NCBI GenBank assembly: GCA_038363925.1
Contig: JAQQWL010000006.1
Location: 1,964,501-2,028,500, forward strand
DNA from: Apiospora phragmitis
Taxonomy: Eukaryota; Ascomycota; Sordariomycetes; Amphisphaeriales; Apiosporaceae
Direction of reading: 5' to 3'
DNA: 64,000 nucleotides
In this document: positions 1-10,787 of the stretch, piece by piece
Numbering within the stretch: position 1 is the stretch's first letter
Layout: every line of letters begins with the position of its first letter
Made by a program: the position numbers and the translations under genes
The notes under the pieces: generated by a model
The model's database searches: none
What the model was told of the DNA's origin: nothing
What the model saw: only the letters and a program-made list of their open reading frames with translations

Positions 1-110
1 GGGTAAAAGATTTTATTAAGGGATATCATCGCGCGCGTAAGCTATAGTGGCGAGATATTTTAAGCGAATATTGAAAAAATCGAGCCTGTATTTATTAATA
101 AAAAGGGGTA
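1..110 (+). pseudogene. Possible gypsy integrase N-terminal remnant
   Basis: AT-rich flank of the first F1 transposon. One plus-strand frame reads DFIKGYHRARKLYSG then EIF-stop-ANIEKIEP, which resembles the zinc-binding start of a gypsy integrase (DFI..YH......G...I.KT). It is not the same subfamily as the other gypsy copies in the window, whose equivalent reads DFIKEFYEY. The single stop is a TAA at a probable Gln. The piece is cut by the window edge and by the transposon, so the call is tentative. Confidence 0.3.
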
Positions 111-1935
111 ACGTGGTTTACCACTAAGTCGGCACTCTTTTTTTCGATTTACGTAATTAAAATTTAATACGTAATATCTTTATTACTATAATATCGATTT
201 AATCGAAAAAAGATCGTATTGTTTTAATAATTTAAACGACGCGAGAAAGTCCGAATCGAATTAGTTAAAGAGTTGCTACGAAAGAGTACAATATCTTTCG
301 AACTACTTTAGGCGACCGACTCCGCGGTATCAAACCTCGACGCGAAATCCGATATTTATAATATAAATTAAATCTAGTTAAAAAAGAAGTGCTTCGTAAT
401 TATATAATTAATTTAAATACCCGAGGGGTGCTTTTTAATATTAGTATTATAGGAGATATAGTTAATTTCTTTTTAAAATCGCACGGCGGCGACCGCGTGA
501 GTAAGTACTAAGTTAAACGCTTTATCGACCGTAACCTGGACTTTAAGACTCGAATAAACCGTCGATACGATTACTAAAGGGCTTTTTATAAAAATATAGG
601 TGTTATCTTCGGCTAGTCCGCGCTAGTCGTAAATACTAAAACTAAATACGACATTTTAAATAAAAACATATATAATTTTAACGAGACTAGCTTTATAATA
701 GGTATAATCGGGTTAATACTTATTATAATGCACGCCGATTATATAAAAAAGCGAAATCGGTTTAGGTTAATAATTAAGAATAATTAATAACTATTAAATA
801 TATTAAATTAAAAGGCTAATATTACTTCGTAAACTAGTTTTACGGATATATTTTATTAATATAATTTATTATATAATTAAATAATTAAACTAACTTTTAA
901 CGGTTAAACTAATAACGAAACGAGCTTAAACTAAATTTAATATTTCGATAAATATATTAAAACGTGGACGAAAAGCCCTTATTATTATTTAATTTTAAAC
1001 GATTATAAAAGTTATATTTTATAGGAATTTAAAGAATATTATAAAAATAACTACATTATTACGCTTAATATACTTCTTTATTTTTCTTACTTATTTTAAC
1101 CTTTAAATATAGTATTCTATTCGCCGTTAAAGTATATTTATTTAAAAGAAATCGATTTATTTATAAAAGCGTTAATAAATTATATTATAAAGTAAAAGTT
1201 CTTTATCGTTTTTAAAGCCGCGTATTTTATTATTTTTATAAAGAATTATATTAAATTTAAATTTAGTGTATTTAGTTCAATATTTTACTACCTGGATAAA
1301 ATAATAAATAAACTAGATATACGTTTTCGAACGCCTATACTTAACCCGTCGCGATTAGGAATAATTAATACTTATAACCTTTAAACGTTATTTAACCTTT
1401 ATTAAACGATTAAATATTATATTTTTATTAAAAATAAGTTTTTTATTTATTAAAAAAAGCTCTTTAAAATTAATTTTTAATATTATAAACTAAGTAACGA
1501 GAAATATATATATAATAATATATAAAATAACCCTTATAAAAATTAAATACATACTTTATAAGAGGTTAATTTAATACTTTTTAAACGTTAGAAAGCTAAA
1601 AAATTACGCGTTTAATTTAAAAAAGCCCTTATTATATAAGAATCTTAAAAGCTATAAAACGAGAAGGTAAAAAGGAAGCGTGTAACGATTAATAAATACG
1701 GAACAAGGGGTCCGTTAAAGCGGAGGGCGACCAGTAAAAGGCGCTATAATATTTATTACGAAATAAGTTATAATACGCGAATATATAAAAAGGATATAAA
1801 ATTAAGTAACGAATTAAATAAAGAATAATTTTAATTAATTTAAAGTATTAAAATTAAATTAAATTATATAAAAATTGTTAGATATAAAAAAAGTGGCCGA
1901 CTTAATAATATAGCCGACTTAGTAATAAATTACGA
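111..1935 (+). mobile_element. F1-A: RIP-mutated Fot1/pogo-type DNA transposon
   Basis: A copy of the family here called F1. Its left end starts ACGTGGTTTACC at 111 after TA (109-110); its right end is the decayed inverse repeat ending near 1935, followed by TA. Length is about 1.83 kb. The plus strand holds a broken DDE transposase: a block reading NF-N-ETGFIIG near 670-710 (the family has NFDETGF), then AKS and NREW-like words near 750-790, and the LLILDGHESH-type block near 980-1020 with Asp changed to Asn. The left terminal repeat carries only one of the two subterminal AAGTCGG motifs present in F1-B and F1-D. Non-autonomous as it stands. Confidence 0.85.
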
Positions 1936-1937
1936 TA

Positions 1938-2690
1938 CCTTTTAAATAATCTTTAAATTAAACGAGGGGCCTTCTTTTAAAATAACTTTTATATTAAAGC
2001 CGGTTAAAGGGTCTATATTATAATAGCCTTTGAGCTAATTTTTTCGATACTTATTATTATTATAATTTCGTTTTTTAAAATTTCGTTAAAGAGGTCTAAG
2101 TTATAAAATAATTAAAAGAATAAAAATAACGAAAAGCTTTATAAATTCTTATACTTTTAAATATTTTAATTTAATTTACTTTCTAATAACTATAGTTTTA
2201 TATAGCGAGTTTTAAATTCATTTATATACATATATAATAAGCGTTAAAAAACTTTAATAAATTAAATAAATAATAAATATATTAATTAAAAGTAACTTAT
2301 TATATTTAAATTTATATAAATAAAAAATAGTACTATTTATAATTTATAAGAAGTTAGAAATTTTAAATATATTAAAAATAAATTAAAAAATTATATTTTA
2401 TTATATATTATGATTCTTTTTAAAAATAATTATTTATTTATTAATAATAAAAATAACGTTTTATTATATTACCCTTTAATTTTTAACTTTTATTATTTTT
2501 ATAAAGCTTTATAAGTTTTTAATTATCTTAATATAAGCTTTATTAAAGTTTTTTTATTAAGTTTTCTTAATACTTTTTTAAGCTATTAAAGTTATTTAAT
2601 TCGAAACTTTTTAATATTTTCTTATTATTTTAATACGTTAATAAATCTTTTATAATTATTTAATGTTTTGATATTTCATTTTATATTTTA
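1938..2690. other. AT-rich RIP-mutated DNA, no recognisable gene
   Basis: Very AT-rich with stops in all frames. The GC-richer start (about 1960-2030) has a plus-strand run near FKLNEGPSFKITFILKP that I cannot assign. Probably older transposon debris. Confidence 0.6.
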
Positions 2691-3060
2691 ATAAAAAATT
2701 AAACTTATATAATAATTATTAAAATCTAAATAACGTTTAAAGGTTATAAGTATTAGCCGCTTTTAAGTATAACGAGCTAAATATAAACGTTTAAAAATAT
2801 ATATTATATTTATTAATTATCTCGTTTAAATAGTAAAGTATTAAATTAACTTTATTAAATTTAAATTTAATATTAGCTTTTTATAAAAATAATAAAATAC
2901 GCCGGTTTAAAAGTAAGAACAATTTTTAACTTCATAATATAATTTATTAACGCTTTAATAAATAGCCCGACTTTCTTAAAATAAATATGATTTAATAATA
3001 AATAAAGTGTTATATTTAAAGATTAAAATAAAATAAAAAAGTAAGGAAATATACTCTTTT
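2690..3060 (-). mobile_element. F1 fragment (3' half of transposase region)
   Basis: The stretch around 2715-2760 (CGTTTAAAGGTTATAAGTAT) is the reverse complement of the segment at about 1360-1400 of F1-A, and homology continues leftward and rightward through the part downstream of the catalytic core. The same segment recurs in minus orientation at 22040-22340. No terminal repeat is visible at either edge, so the piece is truncated on both sides. Confidence 0.65.
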
Positions 3061-3149
3061 AAATCTTTTAAATTTTAAATTTCGGGTTTATTTTATTTAT
3101 ACGTAATTTATCCCTTATTTAATCATGTTTAATAAATATACCCGTATTA

Positions 3150-3325
3150 TGAATTTTACGCTATCCGCTAAGTATTAAGCCGAGGTAGCTATATTTAGTT
3201 ATTAATTATTATCGTGGTGTTATAATTAAGGTTAAGTCACGTTTAAGATTTCGTAAACACCTCGGGTTATTTTAATACCGTTTCGAGGGTAAGTCTTAAC
3301 CGTATAATTAAGCTAAGTTATAATA
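3150..3325 (-). repeat. Gypsy LTR fragment (type B-like)
   Basis: Matches the outer end of the minus-strand LTRs at 53150-53789 and 54259-54759, including the words CGTAAACACCTCGGG and GTATAATTAAGCTAAGTTATAATA, which ends at 3325. It is followed abruptly by gag sequence in plus orientation, so it is a broken junction rather than the 5' LTR of the next element. Confidence 0.6.
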
Positions 3326-3337
3326 TTAATAATAACG

Positions 3338-6300
3338 AATTTTCGAGAATTATTATAACTTTAAAAACACCTTTAAATTACTCTTTTAAAACCCCGATAA
3401 AAAGCGATAGGCTAAAAAAGAACTTAAAACTATTAAATGAAAAATTTAACCGCTTTTTATACAGTTAGTTATAACGTATTATAATTATAATAAATTATAT
3501 TAAAGCTATAATAATTATAATATATTATTAAAATGAAAAGAAAAAATTAAAAATTAATTTAACTAGTTTAAAACATTTTTTATTTATTTAAAGCTTAATA
3601 TTAAAGTCGATACGCGCTTATATAAATACCGCCGTAAAATATAAAACGGCTAATAATAATAAACGAATTAAATTTAAACTAATTTAAAACGCTTATATTA
3701 ATATATAATTAAAAATAATTATTATACCGAGCTTATTAATTTCGATATTAGTAAATATAATAAAAAAGAATATTATTTATTATAATTATTAAAAATAAAG
3801 ATATTACGTTTAAAAATATTAATCTTTAAAAAAAACCTTTAAAAAGTCTTTAAAAAATAATATATTAACGCTACTTAAAATTAAAACAGCCTTATAATAA
3901 CTATTAAAAAAATAAGGCTAGAATTAAATACGGCAGCTTATTTTAAATAGCGTATTATAATAATAAGTATATTACGTATTTAATAAATAAAAAAAGAACC
4001 GGATAATTCCTTAAGGCCTTTAAATTTAAAAGAAGTTATAATTTAAGCGGTGTAATAACGTAAAAAAAATTTACCTCGACGTATAACGATTTTAGTAATA
4101 ATATAAATACGATTAATTAATAAATTTAACTCGTAAATTACTAAGCTTTAAAACTTAAAAATTAATAAGTAATTAATTATCCTCGATATTTCTTACTTAA
4201 ATTCGAAATATCTAGGCTAAGTATTTATTATAATAAGATTTAATTAAAGGGTAAATAAAAGCTACGCCGTAAATAATTTCTTTAACGAATTAATAAATAA
4301 ATAATTATATACTTATACTTTAGTAATATTTTTAAAAAGGTTTAAACACTTATTTTAAATATATAACGAGCGTATTTATTTATATAAAAAACTTATGGTA
4401 ATTATAATAATATTGCTGAAAAACGAGATTGAAAGGAATATATTAAAGATTAATATTTTAAATACACTTAAAAAAACGCGAGCTTATAAATATTTAAAAG
4501 AAAGCGCGTAATATTATTAAAATAAATAATTATATACTTAATAAAAAAACCCTTATTATAATTAAAGATTTATAAAATAGTTATAAACTTTAAAAGTTTA
4601 ATAAACTTTTAAACTATTTAATAAACTCGAATCTTAAATATGAAAGCTAATACTTTATACGAGGAGGGGTATATAAACACTTTTACCGACGCATTAAATA
4701 GTACCTTATTAAGAAAAAAAGGAAAAATAGTAACGATATAACGTTTGATCGTACGAGTTGATTACTTATTTAAAAAAATATCGGTAAAAAAACGAACGCC
4801 GTTAAATATAAAAAATAAGACTAAGAGAACTTAAAAAAGTCCTTATATTAAATAATAAATAATCGAAATATTTATAAATATAAATAAAGATTATATTAAA
4901 ATATTACTTAGTAATAAAATGTAAAGAAACTATATTTTATTTTAAATTATTAATTTACTCAAGCTTAAATAAGAAAAAACTAACGCCTTATACTAATTTA
5001 AAAACGTTATTAAAAGATTTATAACTTATAAAACGAATAAAATATAAAAAACGTAATAAACCTTATAATTAATATCGAAAAACGTTATAAATAAATTACG
5101 CATAATATTATAAACGTTATAAAATACGATATAGTTTTTTAAAATACTTTAATTATAAGTAAATAATTTTAAAATTAATTAAAACATAAATTAATACTAA
5201 TAAAATATATTTAAAAATATACCGGTAATTTAAGCTCTTTTTAAAAAAGAATTAAAACCCGGCTTCTCTTTTTATATATAATAAAATTATAAATTCTTTA
5301 ATAATAAAAAAACCTCCCTTTATATTAATTTATAAATTTAATTAAGAGTATAAATAAGCTTTAAGAGAATAAATTATTAAAAACCTCGAAATAAAAGTTA
5401 TATAACCTTTTTTATTATTAATAAGCTTCTTTATTTTTTTAACTTAAAAAAAAAGTAAAGATAAGAAACTTAAATAGTATATATATATTAATTATGAAAA
5501 GCTTAATAAAATTATATTAAAAACTAATACCTTTTATTTTTTATTAATTATTTTCGAAATAAATTATTATATATTAATTTTTTTTTAATATTTAACCTCT
5601 TTAATATATATAATTTAATTTATATTAAAATAAAAAAATGAAAAGCTATATATTATAATAAATATTAAGTTATACCGTTTAATTTAATTACTTTCTAAGC
5701 TATAATTAATAAATCTATTATAATATACTTTAATAATATATTAATATATTATAAAAATAAAAAGTAAACTAAAAAATATATAAAAGTAATACTTTAAAAA
5801 CTATAGAATATTAATTAATTTAAAAAGCGAGTTTTATAATCGATTAATTATATTCGTGAAATAAGTAAAATCTCTCGAAAAGATTTAAATAAAACCTTCG
5901 AAATTTTTAAGAATTAAAGAGTAACTTATGCTTATAAACATTATAAAGGTTAAATTTTTAAAAACTAGTTAATTATTACCGGATTTTTATCCCTAGATTT
6001 AATAAAATAACGATATTATTAAAGAACTTAATAAAAAGAATAAAGTATTTTAATAATAAAAAAAGCAGGGGCCTTTTATAATATAAAAAAGCGAATCTTT
6101 AATAAATTAATACTTCGCGTAATAAACTATATTAAATTATTTAAAATCGAAACTAACGCCTCGAATTATATAATTAAAAATTAATTAAATTAATAAAATA
6201 ATAATATAAAAAATCGCAATTAATTAAATTCTTTTTTTAAAAAATTCAATAAATTAAAACTTAATTATTAAATTTATTATAAAGAGTTAATAATTTTTAT

Positions 6301-7398
6301 TAAAACTTATAAAAAATAAAGATATTATTTAACGGAATAATAAAATTAATAAGAGTTTTTATCGATTATAAAAACTTAGTAACGTTTATAATTATTAAAA
6401 AGTTAAATAAATAATAAATATAATAAATTTCTTTTTAAGACTTAACTTTATAATTATTTATTAAAAGAGTAATAAAAATAATTAAGTTAATGTATTAAGC
6501 TAACGACTCGATTATTAAGAGGAAGTTTTATTCGAAATTAAAATTATTTTAATATAGAATTAAAACGGAAACTTAATATTATTATAATATATTTAAGTAA
6601 CGTATTAAATATGATTTTATAAAAAACGAATTTAAAAGTTTTAAGAAATAAATAATGGCCTGAATTTTTTTAATTAAATATAAAACTACTTATATAAAAA
6701 AACGGCTTTATTTATTAATATTATAAGATTAATATCTTTAAATAATATCGAGGTGAATTTATTAAAGAATTTAAAAATATCTCGCGTATAAATATTAAAG
6801 TATATTTAAAACTTAAAACCGAATTATTAAGTAATTTAATAACGAAAGTTTTAAAATAATTATAAATAAAGCGATTAATTAGTATAACTTTTATATTAGA
6901 ATTAAAACCGTTAAATATTAATTATATAGAGAATAATATTTAATTTTATTATTAAGTTATTTTTATTTAAAGAATTATAAATTTAAATTAATTATAATAT
7001 TATTTTAATAATTATAAATAAATTCATAAAGTGTACTTACTTTTTTAATATATAAAACATTTAATAATATTAACGATTTAATTTATATATTTTTTCGTTT
7101 TATTACTAATTAATATAAGTTATTAAAAGAATTATTTTTAATTAAGATAAATTATTTATTATTAATTACTTTTAAATAAACGAATGAATTGAATAAATAA
7201 ATAAAACCTTAAAGTAATACTTATATTATAATATTATATATATATATATAAGATAATTAAGATTTATTATTACTTATAACGTAGTTTATTTAAAATAATA
7301 TAAATAATAAACCTGTACGTATTTTCTTATTTTAATTAAATTATAACTATAACTTTAAAATTATTAAAAAGCTTTTAAAAAAGAATTAATATTAATCA
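3338..7398 (+). mobile_element. G1: decayed Ty3/gypsy element, gag to integrase
   Basis: Heavily RIP-mutated, collinear with the better preserved G0. Gag homology starts near 3340 (the DPDKK block, FKTPIKSDRLKK-like, at 3390-3420), then the protease region about 4880-5100, reverse transcriptase about 5400-5800, RNase H about 6130-6400, and integrase about 6750-7398. The 5' LTR and gag start are missing; the left edge abuts an LTR fragment of the opposite strand. Stops are too many for any product. It is interrupted at 7399 by the intact Fot-type transposon and resumes at 9323. Confidence 0.75.
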
Positions 7399-7400
7399 TA

Positions 7401-7443
7401 AGCCAGCTGACGGTGCTACGGTCACCCCATGCAACGGCGACCC
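7401..7443 (+). repeat. Left terminal inverted repeat (43 bp)
   Basis: Begins AGCCAGCTGACGG directly after the TA target copy. It is the exact reverse complement of 9278-9320; the match breaks after position 43, where the left end has one extra C. This is the expected transposase binding and cleavage site. Confidence 0.97.
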
Positions 7444-7473
7444 CTAAATTTAGATAGCCCCTGACAGCACCAC

Positions 7474-7559
7474 ATATAAATCAGTATATAAACCAGTCAG
7501 CTTTTGATTTATAGTCAATTGAATAATACCATCGTTTTCCTTTTCTTTTCCTCTTTCCG
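7474..7559 (+). promoter_or_regulatory. Candidate transposase promoter and 5' leader
   Basis: The 116 bp between the left repeat and the ATG hold two TATA-like words (ATATAAATC at 7474 and TATATAAACC at 7486) and, just before the start codon, a pyrimidine-rich tract (about 7531-7557), a common core-promoter feature of filamentous fungal genes. No intron is needed for the frame. The transcription start is not visible from sequence. Confidence 0.45.
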
Positions 7560-9197
7560 ATGGGCCGTAAACTTGACGAGTCAGCACTGCAACGCGCGAT
7601 TCAGGATGTTATAAATGGCTCGTCAATGAAACAAGCCGCCGAGAAGCACAATGTCCCTGGAACAACTCTGAGGGCTCGGATTCACGGCCGCAAGACTATA
7701 AAACAACGGAATGAGTCCTTCCAGGCCTTGACAACAGCGGAAGAGTCTCAGATCGTGACTTGGTGCCTTGTACAGTATGATCTAGGCTGCTCACCGGCGC
7801 ACGTTATCTTCCGGATGTTCGCCCAACGGATCCTTCAAGCCAACGGGATCAATATAATCCTCGGCAAGCACTGGGTTGAAAGATTTATTGCTCGCCATCC
7901 ATCTATCGGTGCTGCTCTTTCCAAGAGGATGGATTTCCTAAGGCTCAACGCAACTTCCGCAGAGAAAATCATCGAGTTTTTCGAGCGGCTCAACAATCCT
8001 ATTCTAGAATCGATCCCTCCAGAGTTTCGGTTCAACGTCGACGAGATCGGTAACCAGCTCGGCTGTGGAACGAATATGATGGTTATTGGACCTGCTGGAA
8101 TGAAGAGAATACTAGTTGCAGACTCCCCTAACCGAGAATGGGCTTCTGCGGTCGAATGCAACAACGCTTTGGGCCGAGCCTTGCCTCCTCTCATCATATT
8201 CAAGGGTCAATGGGTCCAGCAGCAATGGTTTCCGGAGGAGGAGGACTCGCTAACGGATGCCATGGAGGATTGGGTCTTTGCGGCATCCCCTAAAGGCTGG
8301 ACCAACAAGGAGCTGGCCCTGGTGTGGCTAAATGAGGTCTTCATCCCTCATACAAAGCCTGAAAACGAGGACCAGTGGCGGCTCATCATCCTGGATGGTC
8401 ACGCCAGCCACGCAAGCGAAGACTTCATCATGACGTGCTTAAAGCACAAGATATGGCTTCTCTTCCTTCCGGCACACTCGTCGCACCTATTGCAACCCCT
8501 GGATCTTGGTCCCTTCAGTGTGCTGAAGGACACCTACCACCGGAAGGTGACCCTACACTGTATGGGGCTCAACAACATGAATATGAGCAAGAGGGACTTC
8601 CTCCGGTGCTACGAGCCAGCTAGAAGGTTTGCCTTTCGGCCGCATATAATAACTGGCGGCTGGGCCGCAACTGGTATATTCCCTCGCGATATCAACAAGC
8701 CCCTCAATAGCCGGAACCGGAGGATGGAAGACCAGGCAGAGGCAGGACCATCTGAGCCTCCCCCCGACGTTTCCGATGAACAATTCTCCTCCACAGCGTT
8801 GCCAACACCTACGACCAGCCGCCAGATTAAAGAGTTAGCGGATACGCTTGGTGGTGATGATGCTATTTTCGATGGCGCGACGCGCCGGGTTTTGTTCCGG
8901 AAGCTCCAGAAGAGTCTGGATACTTTGAACGGCCAGATCGGCCAACTGGAGCACGAGAAGTCAGTTTTGGAAGGTAATCTAGAGAAAGAAAGAGGTAAAA
9001 AGAGGAAAAGAGTAATGCCTAACCCCAACCAGAAGTTTGCGCGTATACGAGATGCCATGGCAGTTAAGAGGGAGATGAATGGCGTTGCACCGGAACCCCA
9101 GGCTGTTACTCCTCCATCGTCGGCGCCGGAAGCCGTTGTAATTGAATCTGACTCTGAATCTGAGATTGAGAGTGTCATAGAAGCGTTTCGGGACTGA
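7560..9197 (+). CDS. Pogo/Fot1-type transposase (545 aa), intact
   Basis: DDE transposase that would bind the terminal repeats and cut and rejoin DNA in the nucleus. Residues about 8-46 form a Psq-type helix-turn-helix; about 52-120 a CENP-B/Tc5-type DNA-binding domain ending in WVERFIARHPSIG. The DDE_1 catalytic domain spans about 150-350, with D161 (FNVDEIG), D279 (LIILDGHASH) and D315 (LLQPLDLGPF), 35 residues between the last two, as in the Fot family. Residues about 445-480 look like a coiled coil, GKKRKRV (479-485) is a likely nuclear signal, and the acidic tail EAVVIESDSESE (524-535) resembles a SUMO-interacting motif. Length is normal for the family. The first ATG lies just after a pyrimidine tract and is the natural start. 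Codon use is balanced, unlike all neighbours. No catalytic residue is missing. Confidence 0.96.
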   Translation: MGRKLDESALQRAIQDVINGSSMKQAAEKHNVPGTTLRARIHGRKTIKQRNESFQALTTAEESQIVTWCLVQYDLGCSPAHVIFRMFAQRILQANGINIILGKHWVERFIARHPSIGAALSKRMDFLRLNATSAEKIIEFFERLNNPILESIPPEFRFNVDEIGNQLGCGTNMMVIGPAGMKRILVADSPNREWASAVECNNALGRALPPLIIFKGQWVQQQWFPEEEDSLTDAMEDWVFAASPKGWTNKELALVWLNEVFIPHTKPENEDQWRLIILDGHASHASEDFIMTCLKHKIWLLFLPAHSSHLLQPLDLGPFSVLKDTYHRKVTLHCMGLNNMNMSKRDFLRCYEPARRFAFRPHIITGGWAATGIFPRDINKPLNSRNRRMEDQAEAGPSEPPPDVSDEQFSSTALPTPTTSRQIKELADTLGGDDAIFDGATRRVLFRKLQKSLDTLNGQIGQLEHEKSVLEGNLEKERGKKRKRVMPNPNQKFARIRDAMAVKREMNGVAPEPQAVTPPSSAPEAVVIESDSESEIESVIEAFRD

Positions 9198-9277
9198 AAT
9201 GGTGTTTTTAGGATTTTGTATTGATTTTTAATTAAATTATTCGTATTATTGTTGTGTAGTATTATTGTTAGTTTTTA

Positions 9278-9320
9278 GGGTCGCCGTTGCATGGGGTGAC
9301 CGTAGCACCGTCAGCTGGCT
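9278..9320 (-). repeat. Right terminal inverted repeat (43 bp)
   Basis: Exact inverse of 7401-7443, followed by TA at 9321-9322. The 80 bp between the stop codon and this repeat carry no other feature I can name. Confidence 0.97.
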
Positions 9321-9322
9321 TA

Positions 9323-10371
9323 ACTATATAGATAAAAAATTAAGAAATTTAAAATTACTTTATAATAAGACCTTTATATTTTTAAAAACAAATAAAGAAA
9401 TATATTAATTATATAAAATTAAAAGAATTAATTATTAAAAAAATAAAAAAACATACCTTTTATAACGAAATATTAAAATTAAATAGCTAAATAAAAAACT
9501 AAACTTTAAAAAACTTGAATAAATTGTTTAAAATTGCGGATATTATTTTAAAAATCAATTATTAGCTAATATTACTTAAACTAATATAAATATATCTTAT
9601 AGCTTATATTTTATTATTTAAACTAGCGGTTAAAAGTACTTCATTAATACGTAATTAAAAATCGAAATAAATTAATATAAATATAAAATTAAAAAGATTA
9701 CTAATAAGCGAAAAGTAGAGCGAAACCTTTAATATATTATTAAATAAAAAGGCTACTTATTAAAAAATATTTAAAAAACGCCGGCGAAGCCCTTTAAACG
9801 TTTAAAACATAATAACTAACAGCTTAAAGAGAACCGAGAAAAAAGAAAAGTTCGTAACGTTTTAATCTATTATATTAAAGACCTCGTTAATTTAAACGGC
9901 TATAGCGGCCTTAAACTCTTAACGCTCTTACGTTTTTAATTCGTTTAAAGAATAAAAACTATATTATATTAACTTTAAGTTTTAAAAACGAGCTATCTAT
10001 TTTTAATTTTATAAGTAAATCTAACGAGTAGTAGCCTCGCTTATCTCTTTTTAATAACGTTTTTATAACTTAAAAAACCGCTCTTTAATTAACGCCTTTT
10101 TACGCTTTAAGCGGCGATACTCTTTTTAAATTCGTTATAAAAAAAAAGAAAGAATTTATTAGCTTATCGTAAAATTAACCGGCACGAATAAATTCTTAGC
10201 ACTTTATAACGCTCTTTATTATTACGTAATTTTACGCTTTTAAAATATAACGAGAATATAGTATACCTTCGAAATTAAAATTATTTAAATTATTAAAAAG
10301 TGAAAAAATCGAAACGACAGGCCGTAAAACTTTTAATTTTAAGCCGGGATTATTTAATATAATTAATTATT
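9323..10371 (+). mobile_element. G1 continued: integrase C-terminus, chromodomain, downstream region
   Basis: Resumes G1 exactly where the intact transposon interrupted it; the block CCTTTTATAACGAAATATTA near 9458 matches 18128 of G0 and minus-strand copies near 26400 and 60810. A decayed chromodomain lies at about 9640-9790. The remainder holds the opposite-strand ORF described separately and the approach to the 3' LTR. Confidence 0.75.
9959..10360 (-). pseudogene. aORF-1: antisense Zn2Cys6-like ORF of gypsy G1
   Basis: Copy of the antisense gene found between chromodomain and 3' LTR. Minus-strand frame from about 10360: Y-S-R-Y-x6-Y-x8-C-x2-F-x6-Y-D, identical in spacing to the G0 copy, with Tyr (TAT/TAC) where RIP would have changed Cys (TGT/TGC). 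Stops before the last TAG are all TAA at places expected to be Gln. Downstream, NLKRVSPLKAQKG matches YLKRVSFFKAQKS of the copy at 53923. The C-terminal part may be frameshifted, so the left boundary is approximate. Confidence 0.6.
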
Positions 10372-10787
10372 ATAATAATATAATATATTTAAATATAATT
10401 TAATATAAAATAAGTAATATAAGATAAATAATATAAAATAAATAATATAAAATAAATAAATAAAGTTAAATATTTAATAAAAGAGTTATATAATAATAAT
10501 ATAAAGCGTAATTTAATAAATTAATATTAAATAACTAAATATTAATTATATTTAATTAAAGTTAAATAATAAATATTTCTTATATATTTTATATAAATCT
10601 TGTTTATTTTAATAATTAATTTAAATATTAATTTAATTTATTAATAAAATAAATAGCTTTAATAACTTTATTATATAAATACTTTTAATTAACCACTTTT
10701 AATATTATACTATAAACTAAATATAATTACTTATTATATTAATAAAGAGTTTTCTTTATCGCATATTAAAATACTTTTTTTATATTA
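10372..10787 (+). repeat. G1 3' LTR, left part (split by F2)
   Basis: AT-rich LTR remnant. The segment from about 10580 (TTTTATATAAATCTTGTTTATTT) matches the R/U5 half of the G0 LTRs at 12505 and 19553. It stops at TA (10786-10787), where element F2 starts; the LTR resumes at 20411 with TATTAATATAAACTTAAGTAGG. A short AT tandem array with a roughly 14-bp unit lies at about 10410-10455. The left boundary is approximate. Confidence 0.65.

Larger units (their letters stand above)
7401..9320 (+). mobile_element. Intact pogo/Fot1-type DNA transposon
   Basis: A complete 1,920-bp Class II element of the Tc1/mariner superfamily, pogo/Fot1 branch, which moves by cut and paste at TA. It has 43-bp terminal inverted repeats without a mismatch, a TA on each side (7399-7400 and 9321-9322), and one uninterrupted transposase gene. 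Base composition and the presence of many CA and TG dinucleotides contrast sharply with all flanking DNA, so RIP has not touched it. The host sequence on both sides is the integrase region of gypsy G1. Perfect ends and an open frame suggest recent, possibly still competent, movement; this is inference. Confidence 0.97.

Noticed and set aside
7835..9178. Open frames on the minus strand (7835-8203, 8553-8783, 8609-9178) and a +2 frame at 8375-8623 in the intact transposon
   Set aside because: They lie wholly within the transposase gene, have no family resemblance and follow from its balanced base composition.
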